From Anaerolineae bacterium (GTDB lineage: Bacteria > Chloroflexota > Anaerolineae > Aggregatilineales > Phototrophicaceae), in the NCBI GenBank assembly GCA_022843745.1, contig JALHNB010000001.1, positions 338,019-402,018 on the forward strand: DNA of 64,000 nucleotides, written 5' to 3'. The notes below the pieces were generated by a model. The model was given only the letters and a program-made list of their open reading frames with translations. It searched no databases and had not been told where the DNA came from. The first letter of the stretch is position 1, and each line of letters begins with the position of its first letter. A program made the position numbers and the translations under genes. Positions 51,543-59,824 of the stretch are shown piece after piece.

Positions 51543-51854
51543 TTATTCCGACACAATCGCCTTAATTGCCTCTAAGGGTTCGCCGCGCCGTAATGCCGCC
51601 AATACATCGCGCTCTTTTTGCGTCAAATTTTCAGATTGATAGCAGGGTGTAGGATCATCGGTGCGCCCTAACAAATAGTCGGCACTCACGTTGAATATGT
51701 CAGCCATACGTGTAATGACATCGCCTGTTGGATTAGTAGGTTCTGCTTCATATCGCGCAGTTTGACGCATACTCAAATCGAGACTTTCAGCTAGATGTTC
51801 AATCGTATAGTTTTTTTGAAGCCGTAAAGTTCGTAATCTATCGCCACGAAACAT
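51543..51854 (-). CDS. XRE-family helix-turn-helix repressor
   Basis: 103 residues. The cI/Cro-type helix-turn-helix reads LRTLRLQKNYTIEHLAESL, LSMRQTARYEAEPTNPTG, then ADIFNVSADYLLGRTDDPT, as in phage-like and SinR-like regulators. It has a short C-terminal helix. GAGG precedes the ATG. It is divergent from the HNH protein gene and probably represses that promoter and its own. Base composition is more AT-rich than in neighbouring operons. Confidence 0.88.
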   Translation of the reverse strand: MFRGDRLRTLRLQKNYTIEHLAESLDLSMRQTARYEAEPTNPTGDVITRMADIFNVSADYLLGRTDDPTPCYQSENLTQKERDVLAALRRGEPLEAIKAIVSE

Positions 51855-51900
51855 ATTTGATGCCTCAATGAAATTTTAACAATGGTAAGTCAATCTATAC

Positions 51901-51931
51901 TTGACAAACATGATATTTATGTCATATAAAT
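51901..51931 (+). promoter_or_regulatory. Promoter with operator dyad for the HNH gene
   Basis: A perfect TTGACA (51901-51906) and TATAAA (51925-51930) are 18 bases apart. The dyad ATTTAT-N5-ATAAAT (51915-51931) overlaps the -10 box, a natural place for the divergent XRE repressor to bind. Confidence 0.65.
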
Positions 51932-51971
51932 GATTTAAATATCGAAAAATCTGACTTCTGGGGAAATTGCT

Positions 51972-52601
51972 ATGAGCGCTTGTCCATATTGTGGATCATC
52001 CAAATACTATAGAGCAGGTCAAAATACTTCAGGACTTCAACGCTATAAATGTTTAAATTGCCTTCGAAGATATACAGTTAATACAAATCCTCAACCAAAA
52101 CCCCCAAAATACCCAGAAGTTATAGAGTGTTCATATTGCGGACGTGAAACAAGCAACCCTAAATTCTGCTCGAGTTCTTGTGCCGCTAAACACAATAATG
52201 TAGTAGCACCCAAAAGGACGAAACAGGAGCGATTTTGTAAACATTGCGGTACGCAAGTCATCGGCTATCGGAAAGTGTGCGACAAATGTTATATAAACCC
52301 CCGTATTGACTGGTCAAAGAAGACAATCGGAGACATACAAAAATCAGCTAAATACCAAGTCAGCGCTGCTCTGCGAACACTTGCCCGTCAGGAATTCGTC
52401 AATTCGGGTCGCCCCCGCGTGTGTCAAAACTGCGGCTACAACAAGCATGTCGAAGTCTGCCACATCAAAGGCATCAACACATTTACGCCAGATACACCCG
52501 TCAACGTCGTCAGCGGCATTGATAACCTCGTTGGCCTCTGTCCCAACTGTCATTGGGAATTCGATCACGGCCTGCTCCATTATGAAAATATCCCTCATTA
52601 A
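51972..52601 (+). CDS. Zinc-ribbon HNH-endonuclease-like protein
   Basis: 209 residues. The N-terminal zinc ribbon (CPYCGSSKYYRAGQ, RYKCLNCLRRYTV) is like that of IS1/InsA-type DNA-binding proteins. Two more Cys clusters follow (CSYCGRETSNPKFCSSSC, FCKHCGTQ). The C-terminal HNH-like domain has CQNCGYNKHVEVCHIKG and LVGLCPNCHWEFDHGLL, with His and Asn at metal-finger positions. It is probably a DNA nuclease from a mobile element or defence locus. Codon use is more AT-rich than that of neighbours. It pairs with the divergent XRE gene. Confidence 0.8.
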   Translation: MSACPYCGSSKYYRAGQNTSGLQRYKCLNCLRRYTVNTNPQPKPPKYPEVIECSYCGRETSNPKFCSSSCAAKHNNVVAPKRTKQERFCKHCGTQVIGYRKVCDKCYINPRIDWSKKTIGDIQKSAKYQVSAALRTLARQEFVNSGRPRVCQNCGYNKHVEVCHIKGINTFTPDTPVNVVSGIDNLVGLCPNCHWEFDHGLLHYENIPH

Positions 52602-52712
52602 AATAGCCAAAAATCTGCACCGTTTCGAACAAAATTGCGTAATAGAGATAACGATGGGTGATAGTCATGTAACCGACATCCATCTGTTTTATGATGGAGT
52701 CACATATTCAGG

Positions 52713-52749
52713 AATGGGCATAAACGACGAAAATGGGCATGAACGACGA
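52713..52749 (+). repeat. 19-base tandem duplication at the start of the propeller gene
   Basis: Two 18-base copies of AATGGGCATRAACGACGA (52713-52730 and 52732-52749) differ at one base. Each holds a possible ATG. The first ATG (52714), with AGGA just upstream, is shifted by 19 bases and opens a short frame of 14 codons. The second (52733 or 52739) opens the long gene. Confidence 0.7.
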
Positions 52750-54100
52750 TCAATTTGAAATTCTCGATGAGCCAGAAGAAGAACCGCGCAAACAAAAACG
52801 GAAACCCAAATCCAGGCCGCTTGGCATTCCCTGGCGTTGGGTGCTGGTCGCTTTTGTGGCTGGGGCAGGTCTGGTCCTGCTGATGCTCGCGCCTGCTTCG
52901 GTCACGCAAACGACGAATGATTCGATGGTGGTTGTGCCGACGTTGCCTCCACTGCCGACGCTTGCCTCCTCGTCATCTGAACTCGTTCCTACCCTGCCTC
53001 CGTTGCCAACCGGATTTCATCTTCCTGGCGAATATGTTGAAGACATTGCCTGGCACGGTGATACAATGGCGGCTGCCACCCTTACTCGCTTAGGGCAGTA
53101 TCAGGATTTGGATTGGGTATCAAATTTTGATGCCTACGAATTTGATAATGAAGCGGGCGATAACTTTATTGATCTGGCTTTTAGCCCGGATGGCACGCAG
53201 TTAGCAGCAATCCGCTCCAAATACTGGTTTGAAAATGGTCAACTAACGCCTGCTGCCTACGTTGCGATCTGGGTCAACGGCGAATACACAAGAGAGTTTA
53301 TGGCTCATAGCGGCAGGCACAGCGGATATATTACCCGATATCTGGGTGTCGCAGTGGCTTTTTCCCGCGATGGCCGTTTAATGGCGACTGGCGCAGGCAA
53401 TGGCGACATCATGTTGTGGGAAACGGTTGATTATCAACCTGTGGCGCAGATTTTTACAGGCGCTACTGGAACGCTTAGGCTGGCATTTAGCGATGATGGG
53501 CAGCATTTGACCGCGCTTCTACGCGGGGATGATGAGACCAGCGCTACAAACTGGATCGACAGCGGCAGTATTCAGCTTTGGGATATTAGCAATCAGCAAA
53601 ATCCTGTCCAGGAGCCTCTTACAAAGCATTTATATCGAGAAGTTGGCTTGAAAGCAGCTATCAGCCCGAATGGTCAATTCGCTGCATTTGTCGATCTTAT
53701 GGAAACGGATCAATGCTGTACGGCACGCGCGTTGCAAATCTGGGACGTCTATAGTGACAGTCTCACCTTTGAGATCCCACTAGATGAGCAAGGAAGCACC
53801 GTCGAAAATGTAGTATTCAGCGAGGATAGCGACAGCCTGACGTTCGTTGAGATACACATTATCGAAGACGAATCCAACAATGGTGTTTCGCAGAACGATT
53901 TACGGGTATTCGGATGGCAAAAGGACGCGGATAACAACTATCAAATTCGGGAGGTAGGCAGTCAATTTAATATTGATATGATGCCCTATAACTTGCACGT
54001 CAACGACGCTGGCACTTGGGTACAGTACATCACACCCTTTTATAATATTGTAGAACGCTGGACTATTGGGACAGATCAAGTGCAGGATATGAGCTTGTGA
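52733..54100 (+). CDS. Membrane-anchored WD40-like propeller protein
   Basis: 455 residues; the ATG at 52739 is an equal choice. A charged N-terminus (about 1-35) precedes one transmembrane helix (WVLVAFVAGAGLVLLML). A Pro-rich linker (VPTLPPLPTLASS, repeated) leads to an outside beta propeller with degenerate WD40 blades (LAFSPDGTQLAAIRS, VAFSRDGRLMATGAGNGDIM, LAFSDDGQHLTALLRGDDE, IWDVYSDSLTFEIPLD). The role is unknown; propellers usually bind partners. The ribosome site is weak because of the duplication at its start. Confidence 0.78.
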   Translation: MGMNDDQFEILDEPEEEPRKQKRKPKSRPLGIPWRWVLVAFVAGAGLVLLMLAPASVTQTTNDSMVVVPTLPPLPTLASSSSELVPTLPPLPTGFHLPGEYVEDIAWHGDTMAAATLTRLGQYQDLDWVSNFDAYEFDNEAGDNFIDLAFSPDGTQLAAIRSKYWFENGQLTPAAYVAIWVNGEYTREFMAHSGRHSGYITRYLGVAVAFSRDGRLMATGAGNGDIMLWETVDYQPVAQIFTGATGTLRLAFSDDGQHLTALLRGDDETSATNWIDSGSIQLWDISNQQNPVQEPLTKHLYREVGLKAAISPNGQFAAFVDLMETDQCCTARALQIWDVYSDSLTFEIPLDEQGSTVENVVFSEDSDSLTFVEIHIIEDESNNGVSQNDLRVFGWQKDADNNYQIREVGSQFNIDMMPYNLHVNDAGTWVQYITPFYNIVERWTIGTDQVQDMSL

Positions 54101-54115
54101 GGTAGTCGAAAGTTT

Positions 54116-54162
54116 AAAGTGCTGAGTGCTGAGTAGAAATGACTTTTCACTCAGCACTTTTT
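54116..54162 (+). terminator. Intrinsic terminator after the propeller gene
   Basis: A perfect 13-bp stem (54116-54128 with 54148-54160, AAAGTGCTGAGTG and complement) runs into TTTTT (54158-54162). The AGTGCTGAGTGCTGAGT motif resembles a dispersed repeat; a partial match (CAGCACTTTCAACTCAAC) is at 48175. Confidence 0.8.
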
Positions 54163-54170
54163 ACTCGGCA

Positions 54171-54563
54171 CTAATTATGAACTTTGCAGGTGCCATTTTC
54201 GCAGATTTCTGCGCCGAAAAACTTGTTGATGCGGTAGCGATTGCGGGCAACGAAGCTATAAATTTTCGGCCCCAGCCAGTTCATACCCGGCAGTTGAAAA
54301 ATCAGCCAGAGGGGATAGCCAAGCGGCAGTTCGCGCAGGATACGGCGCATCCCGTCGAATCCGCCGATCAGATTGCCATCGGGTGTAGCGGCGTGCATCT
54401 GCCCCATTGCCGTTTCAAAATCGAGCGTTGGATAGCGCGATTCAACTTCGTCCCAACGGTGAATATCCAGAAATTCGACGCGATTCAGCCAGTCGAGCGT
54501 GTGGATGATGCGTTTGCTCTGCTTGCAAATGACGCAATAGCCATCATATAAAACGGTAATCAT
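54171..54563 (-). CDS. DCC family protein (DUF393)
   Basis: 130 residues from the ATG at 54563. It has the family motif near the N-terminus, VLYDGYCVICKQSK (Asp-Gly-x-Cys-x2-Cys), a thioredoxin-like fold, and MHAATPDGNLIGGFDGMRRIL. Such proteins are predicted thiol-disulfide oxidoreductases. Two more Cys lie at the C-terminus (CENGTCKVHN), which could form a second redox pair. Convergent with the propeller gene. Confidence 0.85.
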   Translation of the reverse strand: MITVLYDGYCVICKQSKRIIHTLDWLNRVEFLDIHRWDEVESRYPTLDFETAMGQMHAATPDGNLIGGFDGMRRILRELPLGYPLWLIFQLPGMNWLGPKIYSFVARNRYRINKFFGAEICENGTCKVHN

Positions 54564-54662
54564 AGAAACCGCCCTTATTATTATGCGTATACTCATTATA
54601 AATCCTGCCGAGTTGAGAATCCCCCTTTCTAATGGATAGCTTAGTTATTTACCGGAGATGCC

Positions 54663-55469
54663 ATGTCCGAAACGATACCACCGCCGCCGCCGACACAACT
54701 GCCGGAGGAACAATCAGAAATATTTTATATTCCACCTGAGCAGACAGAGATTGTCAGCGAAGTCGTCCCGGATCGCCGCAAGGGTTGTCTATGGGGTTTG
54801 ACAGGCGCGTTAGGCTGCCTCGTGGTTCTGATGCTGCCAATTGTCGCCGCCATTATACTTGGCACGACGACCCTGAACACCGTTATCGGCAGTTTTCAGT
54901 CGATTTTTAACCCGCAGCAGCCTGTCGTCATTACGGCGACAGTCATGCTGGAACGCATTCAGGCGCTCTCGCAGTTGACGACGGTGCGTTACAACTATTC
55001 CAGCCTCATCACCACTGAGCGTGAAATGCCAGCACTGTTGGCGGCGTTATATGGTGAAAGGCAAATTATGGTCGCTGTCGGCCATGTCAACGCCGGAATT
55101 GATCTCAGCCAGATCGCGCTTGAGGATATTGTCCGCGATGGTCAAACGATCACGATTACGCTTCCGCCGCCTGAATTACAGGATTGTTTCCTGAATGAGC
55201 AGGATTCGTATATTGTTTCGCGCGATACGGGGATTTTCGCGCGTCCTGCGTCCAATCTCGATACGGAAGCGCGGCGCTATGCTGTCGAACAGTTCCGCAC
55301 GATGGCACTCGAAAATGGCATTCTGAATGATGTGCAAATTCAGGCTCATGAGATCATTCAAGGATTAACCAGCATGATAGACGAGACGAGCAGCGTGAAT
55401 ATCATCACCAGCCCGCCCAATCCCGATGGGCCGATGCCTTCAACCTGCGCACTCACGCCGGGGGGATAA
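54663..55469 (+). CDS. DUF4230 membrane-anchored protein
   Basis: 268 residues. A Pro/Glu-rich cytoplasmic start (SETIPPPPPTQLPEEQ) leads to one transmembrane helix (about 45-68, ALGCLVVLMLPIVAAIIL). The DUF4230 domain follows outside (VMLERIQALSQLTTVRYNYS, VAVGHVNAGIDLSQI, ITITLPPPEL). The role is unknown. GGAG is 7 bases before the ATG. Converges on the next gene with 1 base between stops. Confidence 0.8.
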   Translation: MSETIPPPPPTQLPEEQSEIFYIPPEQTEIVSEVVPDRRKGCLWGLTGALGCLVVLMLPIVAAIILGTTTLNTVIGSFQSIFNPQQPVVITATVMLERIQALSQLTTVRYNYSSLITTEREMPALLAALYGERQIMVAVGHVNAGIDLSQIALEDIVRDGQTITITLPPPELQDCFLNEQDSYIVSRDTGIFARPASNLDTEARRYAVEQFRTMALENGILNDVQIQAHEIIQGLTSMIDETSSVNIITSPPNPDGPMPSTCALTPGG

Positions 55470-55470
55470 A

Positions 55471-55914
55471 TTAAGCGCTCGTGATACAGGCACGCAGGAT
55501 TCCGCGCCGGATATAGAGTGTCATATCTGGCGTGGCAAGCCCCGCAGAAATCTTGAAGCCGAGAACATCCACTTCATTTTGCAACATGAGGCTGAACGCA
55601 TAATGACCGTTGATGGGGTTATAGCTGGTGCGCGGAACGAGCGACTTGGATACTTGGTCAATGACGGATTGTGGAGCCACCCCGCCCATCAACGCGGTGA
55701 GCAAAAGTGTCACCTGATCGCCTCTGGAACCGATACTGTCTATCACCTGGCTTATAGTCGTATCTTCGCATAAATAATTGGCGATTTCGTCTCTGTTCAC
55801 TCGTACCAGCGCCGATGCAAACGAATTCCCTGTGAGCAGAGGCCCTAAATAGACGAAGTAAACCCCATAAAGTGCCAGCAGCACCAGGATGATGATGGTA
55901 AAACGGCGTTTCAT
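55471..55914 (-). CDS. Hypothetical anchored protein
   Basis: 147 residues with an N-terminal signal anchor (FTIIILVLLALYGVYFVYLGP). The rest is a small alpha/beta domain outside the membrane with a conserved-looking Cys (ANYLCEDTTIS). I recognise no family; it may be a DUF-type lipoprotein-like domain. It lies 25 bases downstream of the ion-channel-like gene in the same direction. Confidence 0.6.
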   Translation of the reverse strand: MKRRFTIIILVLLALYGVYFVYLGPLLTGNSFASALVRVNRDEIANYLCEDTTISQVIDSIGSRGDQVTLLLTALMGGVAPQSVIDQVSKSLVPRTSYNPINGHYAFSLMLQNEVDVLGFKISAGLATPDMTLYIRRGILRACITSA

Positions 55915-55939
55915 CGGATTTTCTTTCAGTTAAATCTGC

Positions 55940-57073
55940 TTATGGTACGACGTTCGCTTTAGAATGGTTGCGTTGACGAAGGCGATTGCGATAGCCTATG
56001 ATGTTGATCGGCATGGAGCGATCCGACGACCAGGGCGCGTATGGAGCCATTGTCAGCGCCGCCAACGCGAGCAGTACTGCGTCATAATTGACACGCCAGC
56101 CTGCGAAATCGCGCCAGCACTGTTCGCGATCCGGCTTCAGTGGGACACCCGCCGCCGCCAATTCGTCGTAAGCCTCGTTAAATTCATCCTGGCTAATGCT
56201 GATCGGGTCATCTGGAAAACGAGGATTGGCATTGTATTCAAGCTCGAAAAAATCAGCGATTTTGCGTAACGCCAGATAACCTGCCCGGATGCAAAGCTGC
56301 GCCTGAGCATCGGCTGGAATATCAACGGTTGAGGTGGCGAGTGCCGCGCCATCGAGTATCGCGCCCGCTGCTGTCACCCATGAGCGCTCGGCCTGCGGCG
56401 AACGAAAGAAAATCAGCGGCGCTAACGAGGTGTGGCTTTCTTCCAACTCGGCAAACCAGAATTCCCAGGTCTCCCACATTTCATGCAGGTAGCCCAGGCC
56501 GCGAATCCGGTGGGAGCGTTTTACCATTTCAACAGCGGAGGGGGGTGAACCCGCGCGTACTTCGAGCATCGTGACGGCGGTTTCGCGCTTCGAAAATGCG
56601 CTGTACATCGTGGGCAAATAGGCCATGAGCAGCGCGACCATCCCCAGGCCGAGGATTGCCTCGCTAAATTCGAGAGCCGCGATGACGGGCGTTGAAAATG
56701 GCACGGTTCCCAGCGTGAGCATGGATGATCCACTCAACATGAAGGCGTTTGACCAGGGGCTAACGCCGATTGCCCAGAAGATAAACATGTAGCCGATTAA
56801 CACGTAAGCCAGCCAGACCACCGGAAGCAACAACAGCGTAAACGGCGCTAAAAAGGCCATTACGTGGTCACGGCCTTCATAGGTGTCGATTTTACGCCAG
56901 CTTATCCAGATAATCAGGACCTTCCGCACGTTGAGAAAGACCATGCGTGTCAGCCAGACATTATCGCTGCGTGGCAAAACGAATGTCCGCACCGCCGAAG
57001 ACAGCGTGGCAAAAATCGCCGCAATACCCAACAGCAAAGCCAGAACGCGAACAACAGTTTCCAGAAGCGCCAT
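55940..57073 (-). CDS. Ion-channel-like membrane protein
   Basis: 377 residues. Four hydrophobic segments lie in the first 165 residues. The last pair flanks a pore loop, SSMLTLGTVPFSTP, which resembles the K-channel selectivity filter (Thr-x-Gly) and is followed by the pore-lining helix LGLGMVALLMAYLPTM. The 210-residue C-terminal cytoplasmic part is helical (RGLGYLHEMWETWEFWFAEL). The filter lacks the usual final Gly, so ion selectivity may differ. The partner gene at 55471 may be in the operon. Confidence 0.65.
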   Translation of the reverse strand: MALLETVVRVLALLLGIAAIFATLSSAVRTFVLPRSDNVWLTRMVFLNVRKVLIIWISWRKIDTYEGRDHVMAFLAPFTLLLLPVVWLAYVLIGYMFIFWAIGVSPWSNAFMLSGSSMLTLGTVPFSTPVIAALEFSEAILGLGMVALLMAYLPTMYSAFSKRETAVTMLEVRAGSPPSAVEMVKRSHRIRGLGYLHEMWETWEFWFAELEESHTSLAPLIFFRSPQAERSWVTAAGAILDGAALATSTVDIPADAQAQLCIRAGYLALRKIADFFELEYNANPRFPDDPISISQDEFNEAYDELAAAGVPLKPDREQCWRDFAGWRVNYDAVLLALAALTMAPYAPWSSDRSMPINIIGYRNRLRQRNHSKANVVP

Positions 57074-57124
57074 GAATCAACTTTCTACAGCGGTTCAGCA
57101 TTTCAATATTTTGCTGACAGGCTT

Positions 57125-58618
57125 CTAATATGCTCCATGTCGCAGGAGTACGCGCGGCAGAGTCATGACCATGATTTGCGCGTCCAGGCTGACCGACCAG
57201 TTTTCAATATAGTAGATGTCGAGCAGGCACATCTCGTCAAACGGGACATCGCTGCGTCCGCTGACCTGCCATAAGCCCGTGATGCCGGGGGTGATCTGTA
57301 GACGCTGACGATGCCAGGGTTCATAAAGCTGCACTTCGTCCGGCGTTGGCGGACGCGGTCCGACGATGCTCATTTGCCCGCGCAGGACATTGATCAACTG
57401 AGGCAGTTCGTCGATGCTGCTCGAACGGAGAAATTGGCCGACACGGGTCACGCGAGGGTCATTTTTAATTTTGGGATGGCGTGGGTCTTCGCCGGATTCT
57501 TCCACAAGCTGCTGACGATACTTATCCGCGTCGGGAATCATGCTGCGAAATTTGATGAGGTCGAACTCGCGACCATTTTCACCGACGCGGCGCTGGGTGT
57601 AAAAAATTGGCCCTGGACTCTCCAGCCGTATGACCAGCGCTGTGATCGCAAAAATGATGACCAGAAATGGCAGCGCGAGGATAATGAGGATCAGGTCGAT
57701 AGCCCGTTTGATGACGCGACTTGTGCCTTGAAAAACGGCTTCACCATTTACGCCAAGCAATGGAATGCCGTCGAGATTTTCGACCTGCACCTGACGCATA
57801 TTCAACTGGAAAACGTCCGGGACAACGCGCACCTCCGCGCCACCCTTCCGCGCGATCTGCACCAGATTGAGGATGCGATCATGCTGCGACCAGGGCAGTG
57901 TGACCACCACCAGATCGACCTGGTGTTTGCGCATCAGGCTTTTCAGGTTATCAAGATTGCCCAGCCCCTTCACGCGCCCCAGGTCAACATTGCCGCGCTC
58001 CGGGTCTTCATCGACAAATCCAATCGGGTGATAGCCCAATTCCTTGCGTGCCATCATGACCCGCAGCACCGCTTGTCCTACATCACCCGCGCCCACGATG
58101 AGGACGCGCTGCACACCAATGCCTTTATTGCGCAGATAGGCCAGGGCGATCCGCCGAATGATGCGCGTGAGTCCCAGCAGCGTAATCGTCACCGCTGCCA
58201 CATAAATGAGCATCAAACGGCTGAAAACCAGCGGTTGGAAAGCGAAATACAGCGCCAGCAGCAAAACCGTCGCCGAGGTCACGCCGTTGATGATGATGTA
58301 AATTTCTTCCATCAATGCGCGTCCGCGTATGTTTTTATACAGGCCGCCGCCGTGATAACTGATGTAGAGCAGACCCGCATAAACAAGGGCATAGGGGATA
58401 TAGGGGCCAAAATCGGCGCGGTTGATTTCCAGCACCGGGCGGAAAATCGTCAATTCGTAGCGGGCGATATAGGATATGACAAAGGCCAGCAGCGCCAACC
58501 CGATATCCAGCGTGGGCAGCAGACCTTTAGAATCCGGCAAGGTTCGCTTGGGTGGTAGCGAAATTTGCGGCGATGAAGGCGGCGTATGATGTTCTTTTAC
58601 GGCGGGTTCAACGCGCAT
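57125..58618 (-). CDS. Polyprenyl-phosphate sugar-1-phosphate transferase (WbaP/WcaJ type)
   Basis: 497 residues. Four N-terminal transmembrane helices (about 35-150) precede a Rossmann-like domain (RVLIVGAGDVGQAVLRVMM) and another membrane helix (LILIILALPFLVIIFAI). The C-terminal catalytic domain has KFRSMIPDADKYRQ, VTRVGQFLRSSSIDELPQL, GQMSIVGPRPP and ITPGITGLWQVSGRS. It moves a sugar phosphate from a nucleotide sugar to the lipid carrier, the first step of exopolysaccharide synthesis. Its start overlaps the upstream glycosyltransferase gene by 22 bases. Confidence 0.93.
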   Translation of the reverse strand: MRVEPAVKEHHTPPSSPQISLPPKRTLPDSKGLLPTLDIGLALLAFVISYIARYELTIFRPVLEINRADFGPYIPYALVYAGLLYISYHGGGLYKNIRGRALMEEIYIIINGVTSATVLLLALYFAFQPLVFSRLMLIYVAAVTITLLGLTRIIRRIALAYLRNKGIGVQRVLIVGAGDVGQAVLRVMMARKELGYHPIGFVDEDPERGNVDLGRVKGLGNLDNLKSLMRKHQVDLVVVTLPWSQHDRILNLVQIARKGGAEVRVVPDVFQLNMRQVQVENLDGIPLLGVNGEAVFQGTSRVIKRAIDLILIILALPFLVIIFAITALVIRLESPGPIFYTQRRVGENGREFDLIKFRSMIPDADKYRQQLVEESGEDPRHPKIKNDPRVTRVGQFLRSSSIDELPQLINVLRGQMSIVGPRPPTPDEVQLYEPWHRQRLQITPGITGLWQVSGRSDVPFDEMCLLDIYYIENWSVSLDAQIMVMTLPRVLLRHGAY

Positions 58619-59724
58619 TCGTAACTCCTGAGCGTTGCCTGGGCCGTTGATTCCCAGGTATAACGCTTGACATCCTCTAAGCCTCGTGTGCGAGCCTGCT
58701 CATGCCAGGCGGCATCGGTGAGTGCGGTATAGAGCGCCTTCGTCCACGCATTGATGTCGTGCGGCGGTATGCACATCCCGGCAGAACCAGCGACCTCCGG
58801 AAGCGACGACGCATCCGAAACGATCACGGGTGTACCGCAGGCCATTGCTTCCAGAACGGGCAGGCCAAAACCTTCGAACACCGAAGGATAAACGAACAAT
58901 TCGGCGCTATTGTACCAGAGTGGCAGTTCTTCCGCAGGGACAAAGCCCAAAAATTGAACGTCATTTTGGAGATTACAGCGTTCAACCGTCGCAAAAATGT
59001 CGTCATACTGCCAGCCTTTGCCGCCACCGATGACCAAAGGTGGACGTTCATTTTGCGGCAGATTGGCATAGGCTTCTAGCAGAGTCGGCAGATTTTTGCG
59101 TGGCTCCAGCGTACCGATAAACAGCCAGAAGCGCTCTGGCAGATTTTTAGCGCGGCGAAATTCCGCCACTTCCTGTTCGGGATAGACTCGAAAAATTTCG
59201 GAATCATAGCCGGGTGCGGCGACATCAATTTTGTCAGCAGGGATATTCAGCGATGCGGTGAGGTCGTGGGCGGTGCTGTGCGAGATGGCGATCACACGGC
59301 GGGCGCGCTGGCAGGTCAAGCGGGTGAGGGCGCGAAGGTAGAGACGGCGGGCGGGCGTTAAAACCTGCGGATAGTGCAAAAAGCTGAGGTCGTAAATCGT
59401 AACGACCATCGGCGCAGGCAGCCACAACGGCGCGACGAACGCCAGCGCGTGATAGAGGTCAAATTCGCTCAACTGCCCCGGCTGGGCGAACTGCTCCCAC
59501 AGGATGCGGCGTAAAGGCGACTCGGTATCCCATCGCGAATGGCGCATGGTCATGCCGTCGAACTGCGCTGAATTTTCCGCGCCGACCATCGCCGTAAAAC
59601 GCCAATCTTTTGACGCAGCGCCGGGTAGGTGCATCAGCGTGTTGTAGATGTAGCCGTGAATCCCGGCAGTACGATAGCCCGCTTTGCCGGAGAGTAAGTG
59701 CGCGTTCAAGCCGATGTGTGTCAT
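58597..59724 (-). CDS. Family-4-type glycosyltransferase
   Basis: 375 residues, GT-B fold. Acceptor domain: IGLNAHLLSGKAGYRTAGIH. Donor domain: FIGTLEPRKNLPTLLEAYAN, VQFLGFVPAEELPLWYNSAELFVYPS, EGFGLPVLEAMACGTPVI (Glu-x7-Glu). It adds a sugar from a nucleotide donor, probably the second step after the sugar-phosphate transferase it overlaps. No membrane segments. Confidence 0.92.
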   Translation of the reverse strand: MTHIGLNAHLLSGKAGYRTAGIHGYIYNTLMHLPGAASKDWRFTAMVGAENSAQFDGMTMRHSRWDTESPLRRILWEQFAQPGQLSEFDLYHALAFVAPLWLPAPMVVTIYDLSFLHYPQVLTPARRLYLRALTRLTCQRARRVIAISHSTAHDLTASLNIPADKIDVAAPGYDSEIFRVYPEQEVAEFRRAKNLPERFWLFIGTLEPRKNLPTLLEAYANLPQNERPPLVIGGGKGWQYDDIFATVERCNLQNDVQFLGFVPAEELPLWYNSAELFVYPSVFEGFGLPVLEAMACGTPVIVSDASSLPEVAGSAGMCIPPHDINAWTKALYTALTDAAWHEQARTRGLEDVKRYTWESTAQATLRSYECALNPP

Positions 59725-59824
59725 AGTGCGCGGAATTATAGCGGAAAAAGTGGGGCGAGATTCGATATTTTCGAAATGTAGAGGTTAGAAATTTGAGAAA
59801 TTAGAACCACAATCTTATAGCTTT

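Noticed and set aside
51410-52601. tRNA-Arg as an integration site for the XRE/HNH cassette
   Set aside because: The cassette lies on the 5' (promoter) side of the tRNA, the tRNA has its own intact promoter, no copy of the tRNA 3' end is seen at the far side, and no integrase is present.
52306-52758. 150-codon plus-strand frame over the end of the HNH gene
   Set aside because: It overlaps the HNH domain in another frame and has no motif; only its last 14 codons matter, as the displaced start described at 52713.
57311-58558. 415-codon open frame on the plus strand
   Set aside because: It lies wholly antisense to the sugar-phosphate transferase gene, has His/Gln/Arg-rich low-quality sequence and no ribosome site; it is a shadow of a GC-biased frame.
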